Positions 35,334 through 47,129 of a stretch of 64,000 nucleotides of DNA are shown in pieces (the stretch's first letter is position 1; each line of letters begins with the position of its first letter). The notes below the pieces were generated by a model. It was not told the origin of the DNA. It searched no databases and was given only the letters and a program-made list of their open reading frames with translations. A program made the position numbers and the translations under genes. The DNA is from Gautieria morchelliformis (Eukaryota > Basidiomycota > Agaricomycetes > Gomphales > Gomphaceae), in contig WHVA01000520.1 in assembly GCA_015179125.1 (NCBI GenBank), forward strand, positions 1 through 64,000, in the 5' to 3' direction.

Positions 35334-37301
35334 CTCACATAAATTGTTCTTTGCTGGATAATCCTTTATTTCTCGTTCGTTTGTGACGTACTTGGCGGCG
35401 CAAATGTCTAGATGCAGATAGCTGGCCGTTGCACGTCACCGCGAAGCGTGCTCTCATAGTCACTTCCTTGGAGGATGAGATTCGCGCCAGGCAACGCCGC
35501 CAGCCTCCATACGCTTTGAACGCTCTGGATCCAACTTACCAGAAGCCTGGCATGTTGAAAGGTCGACAGCGCCTATCCTGACTTAACGCACCTTTGTTCC
35601 TCTACAATATGGGACGTCCCGAAGCCGTATACAGCACACCTACATTTGGACAGAGGGAAACTTGAGTGGGTGAGCCCGAGGATCGGGTTGATGGGCGGGA
35701 AGCTTTATCGCGAAGGAAGAGGACATACCTAATGCAACGAAGACAGTCGTTCCAGCGAGCTGCACTCGACAATGATGTACGTTACCACATCCACGCAACG
35801 CAGAGGTATAGTCTGACACCGGCATGACGGGAAACAACGTACACCCAGCGAAATATATATGGTCGGTGCTTACGACAGTCGAGCGTCATATTTGCCTCAT
35901 TCCTACTGGCGACAGGATGTGCACTGCGTTACAGTAAAGCAATTTCTCACGCACCTTGATTGCGATACGGTCCTGTCCAACACCGAGTCTCCTGGCAATT
36001 GAAGTGAGTATTCAATTTACTATTCGGCGGTTCCGAGTCCAGCGTATTGGTGAAATGACTTACATGAAAGACATGGAATGAGCTCGCACGAGGTGTACAA
36101 CGTACGTCAAATAATTGCTTGTGAATGCCACCGTCAAGGGAGGGGTATGATTCCAACAACACTTGTCTTCTCGCTGTTGGTGAATTTAGTACCACGGGTC
36201 TGCTTATTTTCAGCCAGTACGTGTTTGCTTCTATTCTGCTAGCCGCCCTTCTCCCGGCCTTCTTGTTCGCCTGCTTCCTCGTAGGTTTACTCGGTCCATA
36301 TCTGCGCCACGCCTGCCACTCCGCTGACTACGCTCCCTGTTCCCGTGCTTGCCTCATTCCCAACTGCGCTCTCCTTGTCGCGCCAATGCCGCCATCTTCC
36401 CGTCCCCTTCCCGCTTGTCAGCTTCCCTCTGTTGCTTTTGTCCCACTTCAAATTAAGGCTGCCAACTTCCTCGCCTATTTTGCTGTAAATATAACTATAG
36501 CCCAATGTTATTGGTGCTGGGAAATGTCATGAAGAGGTCCCCGCGCAACATAGAAAAGTACGTGTTCAGTCACCTTGCCATTTCGAAGTATGTTTGGGTC
36601 AGTACTAGTTAGCATTTGATTGAAGGACAGGCTGGTATTAAGGATTGGGATGTATCAATGTACTAAAAGTAGCATCTGACCGCAAACAAAATGCATCTGT
36701 ATAGCTGTTCACATACTTGTACAACACATAGGGTATTTAGAAAGATATCCCGGAGTAGGCATCAGCACACGCGTTTATCTCCCGTTAACTTCGTATCGTG
36801 TCCAGCTAGATAGTGCATCATCCCTTTATATAATTAATCGGAGCTAGTCGTCCATACGTCGTTTGCTGCATTCATCAATCAGTATGTCGGTGCTTGTATC
36901 ATGCAAAATGACAAGCTGCGACAGGACCAGAGCAGCCATACGTGTCGTGGAGACAGCCAGACCTTGTAGGTGTAAGCCCTCATTTACTGCACAGCCGACG
37001 GGGTGACATATCTCTGCTAAAGATAAATCATGCCGCCCAACCTGATACTTAAGTGATGCATACCGAGCAATAATTACTGGGCGTAAATGATAATAATAAC
37101 TTGAGATTGTCTCCATATGTCTGTCCATGTCTCGTGCCCATACGGGGACGTCTGTGGGTGGAATGAATGCCCACGAGGGGGTGAGTGATGTGTTTGCTGA
37201 TGGGAAAGCGTGCGTGCCAGAATGAAAAACCCAACCCAATAGAAAAGAAATAGAGAAAGCACAGAACAGAACAGACAGCCACATCCTTAACACGCGTGCC
37301 G
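35334..37301. other. Stretch without a recognised gene
   Basis: One plus-strand frame (36125-36532, 135 codons) has a hydrophobic segment (SILLAALLPAFLFACFLVGLL) that could be a membrane helix. It has no relatives that could be recognised and no splice partner, so it is left uncalled. The minus-strand frame 36844-37518 overlaps the protease tail in another frame and is a by-product. Confidence 0.35.
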
Positions 37302-39308
37302 CTACAACACTGCCCGCATGCCCACCGCTGTTACACATCCCAGCATTGTGCCCCAAAACGAACCCACGACGTTCCTGCGTCCGCCCGACGAATGCGTGCC
37401 GGCGCCGCTGTTGCTGCTCGACACCGTCGTCTCCGCCGCAGCCTGTGGGACTCCGCTGATAGTTGTGGCCATGGATGGGTTGCCCTGGGGCGCCGCTTCT
37501 GTTTTCACTGCACGACAAACGCCAGCACCAATGCGTATGATGAGGGGCTGCACAGACACATTAAAAAATGCCAATGTTGATTACGTACCGGGGAACGAGC
37601 CGCCGTTGGCTTGAGCGGCCGCGACCGCCGAAGAAAGCTGGTCGTTTGCGTTACTTGGCACGGTTGACATGAATCCGACTCGCGGAGGATCGGCCGACGG
37701 ATGGGTCAGATTTCCGTAATAAAATGATGCCAGATTACTATGGAGAAAAAAGGGTGAAAGTATTGTCACTGCAGGAGGGTCGAATGAATCGAGCTTACGA
37801 TTTAAGAAACGGATCACCGAGACTCCACGAGTATAAAAAGCCACTGTGCGGCGGGTCGGTCGCAACGACATTGGGTTGACAACTTTTCGCGTTTCCTCCT
37901 TGCGGCAGCATCAAGAAGTCCCGCGGGTCGATCGGAAACATCGCGCCCCCGATTTGGAAAGCCAGAGTATGCGGCACGGAGCAGTCGTATGTGGCCGTCG
38001 CCGAGCTGGAGCCGGTGACACTTGTTAAGAGCGCTTGCACGACGTCCTGCGGGCCGCGGATGAGCGAGTTCCCGGTATCGACGAGCGCGGTGACGGCGAC
38101 ATTGGGCGATAACGTAGAGTCTGGGAGCCGCTGTCCGTCAAGAAACACGCCATCAATGGGGACCTCCCATGCGATTGGGTAAGTGTCTGTGGGCGAGTTG
38201 ATGCCCCCTTGCGCGGGTGTGTAACCGCGAATAGGCACCCACGTGAGGGACTGGTTGGCGACGCCTTGCGGAAGCTCGCCGATAGAGAGCATACCGACAT
38301 TTCCACCAAACTGGACGGTGTCCCGCTGGAGAGTGACGGTGAACTGGGGAGCAGCCAGTGCACTCTGAGCGAGCCGTGAGACTAGGGGGCCGTTGGTCGC
38401 GAAGCTGTTGAGAAGGTCGTCAAGAGATGGCGAGGTAGTAGATTGGCGTTTGGATGTCTGATGAGAGGGAAGAAGGGAGGCTAGGTCGGGAAAACGGGTA
38501 CGTCTGAGATCAGGGGCGTATGGTATATCGCGTGACATAAGAAGCTTGTTGTGAGATCCACCGAGGAGAGACGGTAGGTCTGGGAACTTGGGGGTGTTTA
38601 AGTTCGAACGTTTTAAAGGCGGCTGCGAATCTGTGGGGAACTGCGATTTGAACAGTTGTGCCCATACTACACTACGGCAGGCATCAGCGACAGGATGGAA
38701 AAACGTGAAGCAGGGCCGAGCACCTGTTTACCGGGAATCCCATGCCTACAATCCCCGCTGAGCCTGTTTGAAGGACAGTGGTGTTGGTATCGTTGATGGC
38801 GGCGAAGAACTGGTTTCTAATAGAGAGACCTGCGACGCCAACAATGTCTCTGCCTACTTCCCCGAATGCATGCGTCCCCGTGGTAGAGTCGCCGTAGAAA
38901 AGACTTGCGTCTAGGCCGGCAGACTGGAAGCTCGCCTGGGGGTAAAGAGGGAGGCCATTGCATGCCGACTCTTTACATGCGTCGGATACGACCCAGAGAT
39001 CACTCGAGCCAGTGTCAAGCACGAGCGGTGTTTCTATTTGGCCCACATTGACCAAAACATTGTACGTACTAAAGAGCGGTGTGGTTCGAGCCTTGGAAAC
39101 ATACAGTGCATGCAGACACTCACATATCTTGGAAATCGCCGAGGCCGATGGACCCTGTTGCAGTTCCTGCCCTGCGGCGCAGTGGAGGCGTCTCCCGTTT
39201 ATATAGAGGCAGGTGCAAGCCATTCGTGGTCCGCTTTGTATGGCTGACCATCTCCAAGGCGAATGAGAGGTATGGGAGGAGGAGGATAAAGAGCGAGTGT
39301 GGCAGCAT
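37302..39308 (-). CDS. Secreted pepsin-like aspartic protease (family A1) with GPI-type tail
   Basis: Five exons: 39308-39124, 39068-38724, 38671-37799, 37737-37589 and 37498-37302, all GT-AG, giving 582 residues. The N-terminus is a signal peptide (MLPHSLFILLLPYLSFALEM). A short propeptide leads to GLGDFQDITYNVLVNVG. The first catalytic motif is VLDTGSSDLWV, the flap is YGDSTTGTHAFG, and the second catalytic motif is ALVDTGNSLIRGP. Both catalytic Asp residues are present, so the enzyme should cut proteins at acidic pH. An insert of about 75 residues (about 37995-38650 region) separates the lobes. The C-terminus has a Ser/Thr-rich stalk (ETTVSSSNSGAGTHSSGG) followed by a hydrophobic end (VVGSFWGTMLGCVTAVGM), as expected for a GPI-anchor signal of yapsin-like wall proteases. 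It stands alone, and the coding sequence looks intact. Confidence 0.85.
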
Positions 39309-41269
39309 GGTGAGTAACGAGAGGACGAGCGAGCCTGTCGCACAAACTTGGGTTGCTATTAAGGTATAGTAAAACGTCGAATACGCAGTGCTCGTCTTCC
39401 GTCGTTCACGGCAAGAAGCCTACGAAACCAAGAGTGTGAGGGTCAAGACCAATCCTACCGTGTTGAAGCCGTAGCACGGGGCGCTTAGTTCAAACTCTCC
39501 CAGCCACCTGTCTGTTGATGCTCTGATTTGCTCGCATGGTCTCATAGTCTAGACTACAAGCGTGTGAAGGTGTACTGTATCTTCTAAATGAAGAGTAGGC
39601 GTCAAAAGTTCATTATGCAAGGGATCGTCTTGACAGCTCTCTCAACTAGAGAACCGGCTCAGGCTCATGTCAACGATATCAGCGAAACGTTGCAGGTCAT
39701 CGCTGGCCACACCTCGGCACACAGCCGTGGCAGAGTGACCACCGACATGTCGAAAGATATAGTTCATGGCCGACGTTCGTTCAGGTTTGATTGATAAATG
39801 TCTTAGAAGTTGACTTATGTCAGGTCAGTCTGCCTCCATCAGCTTCCTGGGTTGAACATGTTTATTGTTAAACGTACGCTGATAGGCTCTTTAACCACTG
39901 GTCAACCCATCCCAGCCCTCGCCAGCAGCCGCCTGCGCAGTTCGCAGTTGTTGGCGAAGTTGACATATTATTAGACGAGGTAGCTGAGATGAGCAGAGTG
40001 TCTACTATCTCGTTTGATTCAGAGGCCCGCAGTCCCGCTCAAGACCTGCTTCACTACGAGTGTAAGAAGAAGTCAGCCTAGATGACATGATGCAGTATCA
40101 AGGCTGGTTCTTGTTCCTACACCAATGTTATTATTGGCACGATTCCAGTGCGCTCACCCGTGCATTTTCGAATAGCCGAAATACCACACTAAGATCCATA
40201 GATGGGACCCATAGAACCACTGTCTATGTGCCCAGCCTGCCGCAGGGGAGATTAGACCGTCAATCCCATTCCTCCATACGACACTCAGAGGCGGGTGACC
40301 AGGTGACCACAGACTTTGCACGGAGGCCAGAATCAATCATGACATTATCTTGGAGACCCGGTACACTGCCAACGGTACTCAAGGACATTAGAGACAGGGT
40401 ACACCAAACATGCACGGACATATAAAGTATCGGAAACTGGGGGGAATTATTGTAATATTCGTGCAGCGTGCCACGCGGCTGGCACTCCACTTCGCCGAAA
40501 CTACGTGCGGAGAGGCCGTGGCTAGGAGAACTGGAGAAGAGTCAGGCATCTACTTCATATGACATGCGTTGTCCATGGTCGCCACCTCCGAGTATATTCT
40601 CGAGTCTTAATCCTTCATGTTTGGGATGAGTATCTAAAACATCTCCGACAATAGTCTTCACTGGAATCGCGGCTAGCCTCTTGGCTCTATAACCTTCGCA
40701 TGATCCGTGACTAACCAATACTGCGCACGGCTTTTGAGGTACATACGGATGAGACAGTATGGGCCATGCGGCTGTCTCGCGTATGTCATATGCAGAGTCG
40801 ATTCGAATCCAAAATCTAAGTCCCTCATCATGCTTCCTTATTTCTTTTCTTTCGTCTATCCCGACCCCCATTAGCCATAGCTAAACTCTGCTTTTGTCGA
40901 ACCAGCCACTCGCCACGGCGAAGTAACACATGAACCCATCGTCTGAGATGGCGCAGGCATATATGGTCGTTGATGAGAAGAAAGGAGAAATCAGCACGGC
41001 ACAAGCGACCAGTGAGTCCTTCATTTTCTTACCCGACGATGCAACAGGCGAAATGCATCAAAGCACTACATTGAAATGTGCGTTGACCGAGGATGAGAAC
41101 GCGCAATCGCTACTAGGTACAAAACGACGAAGTCCATCGAATTACACCAGGATAAATCCATGCACCCGCGTGGACACATTCAGGATGACGTCGACATCGA
41201 TACTCGATATCTTAATAATGAGAGGATATTAAAGATGTGGATCGCGCAGCTAAAGGAAGGAATCAATCG
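39309..41269. other. Stretch without a recognised gene
   Basis: Short frames on both strands (for example 40542-40871 minus and 40930-41232 plus) have no recognised family and no consistent splice chain. The right part may belong to the relic that follows. Confidence 0.35.
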
Positions 41270-41600
41270 AAGTGAGGTTCCTATGTTTGGTTGGGGACGA
41301 GCCAGAGGCCACCAGAACCGCGAGCCTTACATCCTCAAAACGCTTAAGCTGAAGGCTAACGATCTTACTGACCTCGAAGGTTACCAAGGCAAAGCGCATC
41401 GTCCAGCTCGACTACGCAGAATTTCCTGATGAACTCTGGTCGGATAACCTTGCTAATTGATTCCTCGACCTTGACAAAGTCTACAGCGGATATTACAACA
41501 TTGAATCTGATGCAAAATACACACAGGCCGCTGAAGATATCAGTGTCATAATCCCTTCGAGATACACCAGGGCTAGGTGGCCTTGCAACCCGGATAGCTA
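41270..41600 (+). pseudogene. Relic resembling retroelement-linked Agaricomycete proteins
   Basis: The plus strand shows VPMFGWGRARGHQN-like coding near 41277-41316. After a frame change it reads AEFPDELWSDNLAN, a TGA stop, and FLDLDKVYSGYYNIES (about 41418-41510). From memory, the pattern FPDELW followed by LDLDKVYSGYY is common in conserved proteins upstream of reverse transcriptases in Agaricomycetes. No reverse transcriptase is seen here. The stop and the frame change mark it as dead. Confidence 0.4.
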
Positions 41601-42258
41601 AATATGTGACTGCCTTTGCGTATCTCCATCGCACCCAGGACCTTGTCGACTATGAGTATAATTAGACTATCTTTAGTGTTGCCTTCGTCACTGCCGAGTC
41701 ATCAGTCAGTCTCGATTGTGCCATCAGAAGGCACGTTTCTAAAACAAACCAGTTCTTATCTGATAAGTAAGTCCAGCGATCTTGTCACCAGCTTTCTTCA
41801 CCTCAACCCCTAATGCGTCAATTAGTATATTCCCAAATCCCGATACTTCAATCTGTACTTAGCCGCTATATATAACATCGGAGATCCACCGGGAAACTGT
41901 CGCTATAAAAGCATCCACACATGCACTCCAAACACCAAGCGAAAGATCGCAGCAGCCATACCAAAACAGCAGAGGCATCAAAGCAAAAGACGAGAGGAAC
42001 GATATCTGCCAATGGTCTACGGTTTTCAACGGTGTTTGAAATTTTCCTCTTTCTATTAGTACTGTACTTCCATTCGATCTCACCATGTTCCTCGCGTGTA
42101 TTCTTACTTCGTAAATCATTGCCCCCTAACCCAGCAAGCCTTCTCTCGCCAACAAGCAGTAGTAACAAGCATACATTCGTCTAAACTGCTCTAAAACAAC
42201 AAAAAAAACTAGGACATCATTGTCCGACATTAATTCATACTGGTGCCATAAGCGTGGA
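41601..42258. other. Stretch without a recognised gene
   Basis: No coding unit seen on either strand. Confidence 0.4.
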
Positions 42259-42618
42259 AAATTCCCGTTGGCTTCCTGAGTCTAGGATTTCGCATGGTCT
42301 CCACCATCTCCGGTACTTCAAGGGATAGGGGAGAAAATCCATAGCCTATCGATCATCGGCATGCCACTGGCAGAATCATGAAATTCCCGTTGGCTCCCTG
42401 AGCTAGGATTTCGCATGGTCTCCACCATCTCCGGTACTTCAAGGGATAGGGGAGAAAATCCATAGCCTATCGATCATCGGCATGCCACTGGCAGAATCAT
42501 GAAATTCCCGTTGGCTCCCTGAGCTAGGATTTCGCATGGTCTCCACCATCTCCGGTACTTCAAGGGATAGGGGAGAAAATCCATAGCCTATCGATCATTG
42601 GCATGCCAGAATCATGAA
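42259..42618. repeat. Three tandem copies of a 121-122 bp repeat
   Basis: Copies begin with AAATTCCCGTTGGCT at 42259, 42381 and 42502. Copies 2 and 3 are almost identical; copy 1 differs by one extra base and a few changes; copy 3 is cut short near 42618. No protein is encoded. The near identity suggests recent amplification. Confidence 0.9.
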
Positions 42619-42793
42619 CCTGAGTTCCTCATATTCCGGGCCACACAGTACTAAACGGACACGAACCTGGATAATGAGCTGTAAAGTGATGCAGGAACTC
42701 GAACTCCAGCGCTTTAATGATACCCACGAAAGTGGAAGACGGTAATACCAGGATTGCGGACGTCTCGACTCAAACTCCCCAACCATTCGCCCA

Positions 42794-43778
42794 ATGAACA
42801 GTGTCCCGCCAGCATCCGCGAGGGAAATCCGTCTGCTATGTCGCTCCGGTTTCTTCTCTCAACCAACAGCGGGTCTCTGTCCCTCGGAGGCACAGGCCAA
42901 TCTTCTCATCCTCCCGTCGAAGTATGCTTCAGACTTTCGTAATTTCTGCCAGCGTAATCCTGTCTGCTGTCCCCTCCTCGGGGAATCCCCTGCGGCAGGG
43001 GACCCGTCTTTTCCTCGCATATTAGCCAAGGATGGAGATATCCGAACGGACGCCCCGAAGTATCATGTTTATCTTAACGGGAAGTTGGAGAAGGTTGTGG
43101 GGGATATCATGGATGAATGGGATCAAGATAGCATCGCCTTCTTCATAGGTTGCTCTTTCTCCTTCGAAAATGCTCTCGCGGAAGCAGGTCTTATTCCGCG
43201 CCATATCGAGAAGGGAACCATTGTTTCGATGTATCGGACAACGGTGCGGTTGAACCCAGCTGGTGGTATGATGACTGTTTTCCGCTGTTAGATCACCCTG
43301 TATAACTTACCAGAGTAATAGTATTCAGGGGTAAAGCTATTGTCAGCATGAGGCCATATGAGCAACACTTGCTCCCTCGAATTCAAGAAGTAACCCGCCG
43401 CTTTCCGTACTCTCACGGAGAGCCTATTGCCTGGGTGAATTCCTGCTTATCACCTCGGGTTTGCAGTAGCTTATAATTTAAGCGCAGGGACCCGGAGCTC
43501 CCAAAGATCTGGGCATCCCCTCTCTCGCTAGTCCATGCTATGGCGACCCTGTAGACATACGCTCAGACTCCGGAGAGATTCCTGTGTTCTGGGGCTGTGG
43601 CGTCACCGCTCAGGTTGTCGTGATGGAGAGTCTGGCTGGGATAGAGGGAGTGAAAGTGATAGGACACGCGCCGGGCCACATGGTTTGCTGCGATGCTCCA
43701 GCAGACTTCAACCTGGCAGCCGAGAGCTTCATGCAAGCACCTTCTGTTGATTCGGCGACACAGCGAGCGTTGGTGTGA
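42794..43778 (+). CDS. DUF1445 / D-glutamate cyclase-like hydro-lyase
   Basis: Three exons: 42794-43265, 43322-43434 and 43488-43778. They give 291 residues, the usual size of the family. Key segments are [20 protein letters not shown] and [19 protein letters not shown] near the start, [12 protein letters not shown] and [21 protein letters not shown] in the middle, then [17 protein letters not shown] across intron 1. The last exon carries [32 protein letters not shown] and [10 protein letters not shown]. The family is mainly bacterial and also includes the mitochondrial D-glutamate cyclase of animals, which turns D-glutamate into 5-oxoproline; that role here rests on family membership. All introns are GT-AG. 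The gene appears complete and has no operon-like partner. Confidence 0.85.
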
Positions 43779-45441
43779 AGGAAGAAAGCAGGAATTCTAT
43801 AAAACTCTGGTGATTACCTTGTTCAGTTAGAGTCCGACCGAGGGGTCAAGGAACCTGTAGATAGAGGTAGATAGAGTGGAACACCGTTATGTGCCGCATG
43901 GTCTGTTGTAATCCATGAGTGCCCTCTGCATGACAGATGCTAAGAAGGCGGAAACTGCAAGAATTATTTTCCCGCACGGGCGTGCATCCCGCCTGAGTAG
44001 TCTCGGATGTAAACGGTAACGTACACGTGTCGAAGGTATAATGATGGATAAGGGCGCGGGAAGATGGGCGACTCAATCGCCAAGAGCGCGGCTGCTGCTT
44101 CTTTGTTTCAAAGACAAGTTTGCTGCAAATTTTAAAGAGGGAAGGATACCAAATCGGGCGATTTTCCCTTCGGTATTCAGTTCACTTCTCTGACTGAATG
44201 CAAGGTGGAGAAGATGAATAGAGACACCGGCAGTCTCCCGAGGTCTGTCCATCCCGCAGAAGGCACACGGCGGAAAAGGCATGGCTCACCTAAAGCCGGC
44301 GTGTCCTTAAGTTCGACCCTGGTCATGTTACTAATGGGGTAGGAAGGGGCGAATCGTTCGAGAATCCGGCGTAATCTTCACGAGCGGGTCCTCGAGCTCA
44401 ACTATGAGAAGCATATTAGACACGGAATCCATCTCTCTCCGGCCCCTACATGATTACGTAGAGGAGTCCCTTTGGAGTGTGAAGGGGGTAAGGGTGGATA
44501 AGTGAAGAGGCTGTGCCGATGCTTTCAGAGAGGAGAACTCGAAGTGCTCACTTGAGGACGCTCTCCCATTATCCATAAAACAAACGATACCATGGCCGCC
44601 CTCTGCATGATGAGAATGTTACCTTTATGTTTCCGACGGGCGTAAGAAGCACATAGCCAGCCTTTGGCCGTTCCCGCTGAACATGAAGACAAACAACATG
44701 TTTTGATTAAATTTGGTAATTTATCCACTTTGTATATATCAAGTGGATGGCATATCTGGTAAAGTTCAGCAGTTCATCTGAAGCCGAAAAAAAATAACTT
44801 TCTGCACCAGCAATTCATATGAATAAAGCACTGCGGTATAGCTACCGCAAAACACACCGTATGTATCATTGCATCAGGGTCAGGTCTACCTTGGTACTTA
44901 CTCATGCATGGCGGCCATGGCCTAGACCACGGACGGAGAGCATGTTTCTGCGAAGCCCCATGTGTAAACCATAACCTGAATATTAAGAAGTCACCATTTG
45001 CGTTTCAACTCGGCTTGTGGCATTGATGTGTCCGGCGCGCGACAGCGTCTAGGAAGCAAAGTCAATAGTAAGAAGTATGACAGCTTTTTGTTCTACTTAT
45101 GGGGCTCCTAGTGCTGTGTCATACTAGATTGCTAATAGCACCACAGTTGTGGGTACGATGAATCGTGGTGCAATTGGGTACAACTAGGGGTTTCTCGAGC
45201 TGTCCAATCCTGAAACCAAGAACCTTCACTGTAGCGACCTGTGGTTTGATCTTCTGACGGGACAGCGGCGGAGAGCAGAATAATATTACATAATGAAAGT
45301 TATGAGTCCAATTACATCATAGCATCAGGTAGCATCGCGCACCGCTATTAGGAAATCGATCAATTTCAACCAGTGACTCGCTTCGTCATCTAAATTATCA
45401 CCTCAGTATTGTAAGTCTGCCACCCGAATCGATTGCATATT
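43779..45441. other. Stretch without a recognised gene
   Basis: Minus-strand frames at 43846-44282 and 44525-44728 are short. Two places (near 43920-43995 and 44595-44655) share a loosely similar segment beginning GCCCTCTGCATGA, perhaps an old dispersed repeat. Confidence 0.35.
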
Positions 45442-47129
45442 ATGGCTGCCGTCGTACGTCCTGGTCGTTTCCGTGTGAGGAGCAATTGTCTTGCTGCTGC
45501 TGATGGAAATATCGCAAGGTCATTGATAATGGCTCAGGGATATGCAAGGCTGGCTGTGAGGACGTTTCCCGTTGAGTCTGACAAGATTGCTGACAGGTCG
45601 GTGTCTAGTTGCAGGTAATGCCATGAACATGTCAGGCCTGTAGTGCCATGCAATAATAATGGGGCAAACAGGTGACGATGCGCCTCAAGCTGTATTCCCG
45701 TGAGTTGGGAAGGTCTTGATGCGGATTGATTTATGTATAATATGTGAATAGTTCCATTGTCGGTCGTCCACGCCAGCAGGGCGTGATGGTAGGCATGACA
45801 AACACATATATTGGGTATGTTATAATCGCACCCCATTCCTATGATGTTCTCAGCCACCAGAATTCCAGTGACGCCGCACAGTTGAAGCGCCATATCCTTA
45901 CACTCAAATATCCCATCGAACACGGTCTCGTGGTCAACTGGGGTGATATGGAAAAGATATGGCATCACACATTCCATAACGAGCTTCACGTCGCACCAGA
46001 AGAGCGTCCTGTTCTCATGACTGAGGCCCCGCTCACCCCCACCACTGATCGTGAAAAGATGACCCAGATCATGTTTGAGACGTTCAACACCCCCGCATTC
46101 TACGTCGGCAGTCAAGCCGCGTTGTCTTTGTACGCATCTGGACGCACGACGGGTATTGTGGTCGATTCTGGTGATGATGCCACGCATATTGTGCCTATCT
46201 ACCAGGGTTCCACTCTACCGCATGCCATTCTTAGGCTTGATTTTGGTGGGCGTGATATTACCGGCTATGTCCTCAGTATTGTCCAGGAGCGCCATCAGTT
46301 TCTCACCAGGGCAGAGAGGGAAATAGGAAAGGATATCAAAGAGAATCTCTGCTACGTGGCGCTAGACTTTGAGCAAGAGATGCAGACCGCGACACAGAGC
46401 TCCCAGCTTGAGAAGAGCTTCGAGCTTCCAGATGGCCGGTCCATCACCATTGGAAACGAACGGTGAGATGTCCGTGTGGCTGACATGATGACCCACTCAC
46501 TTGTCGGGTCCATAGTTTCCGTGCTCCGGAGGCATTGTTTCAGCCCTCCTTCCTTGGCCTTGACGCACCAGGTATCCATGAGACCACGTAAGTATTCGTC
46601 TTCATTAATTTGCATCCTGGTTCACCTACTATCACAGCTACAACTCCATTCTCAAGTGCGATGGAGACATTCGTCGTGGCCTGTACGGCAACGTCGTGCT
46701 CTCCGGAGGCACGACCATGTACCCGTGTTTCGCTGACCGAATGCAAAAGGAACTCACCACATTAAGCCCGAGCAGCACAAAGGCGAGCTGAAGCTGGTTT
46801 CCAATTCCCCGTGATTGTTGACTTGGTATTACAGGTCGATATCGTCGCTCCGCCGGAACGTAACTACTCTGCCTGGCTTGGAGGGTCTATCCTAGGTACG
46901 ATATTCCTGAGTGCTGTGTCTGCTTCATCTGACTTTCGTCTTCAGCTTCTCTCAGCACGTTCAAAACCTTGTGGTGCTCCAAGCAGGAATACGACGAGTC
47001 GGGTCCGGGGATTGTTCATCGCAGTACGTCTCCTGATTTTCGTTGCCTGATATCTGATTTCGCTGATCCTCGACCCGTCCGGAAATTTTTCTAGTAGGAG
47101 GACATGTCTGGGATGTTTCTCGGACATAA
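45442..47129 (+). CDS. Divergent actin paralog, ten exons
   Basis: Exons: 45442-45453, 45519-45555, 45672-45699, 45752-45814, 45869-46462, 46516-46587, 46638-46782, 46835-46895, 46946-47023 and 47095-47129. These join to 374 residues against 375 in standard actin. Clear actin motifs are [90 protein letters not shown] and [15 protein letters not shown]. Odd points: FAGDDAPR is shortened to CDDAPQ; the DNase-I-binding loop (VGMGQKDSYVGD in usual actin) is shortened to [10 protein letters not shown]; and the invariant KCF end is replaced by [11 protein letters not shown] in this model. One intron (46783-46834) has a GC donor. The reading frame is open throughout, so the gene may be used. A specialised actin-like protein or an early pseudogene are both possible. 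Confidence 0.8.

Noticed and set aside
36125-36532. Possible small membrane protein
   Set aside because: One hydrophobic stretch in a Leu/Ala/Pro-rich frame, with no start context, splice partner or known relative.
36844-37518. Minus-strand 224-codon frame as an extension of the aspartic protease
   Set aside because: The alternative acceptor at 37499 gives a Ser/Thr stalk and a GPI-type end with a stop at 37302, as expected for the family; the longer frame does not.
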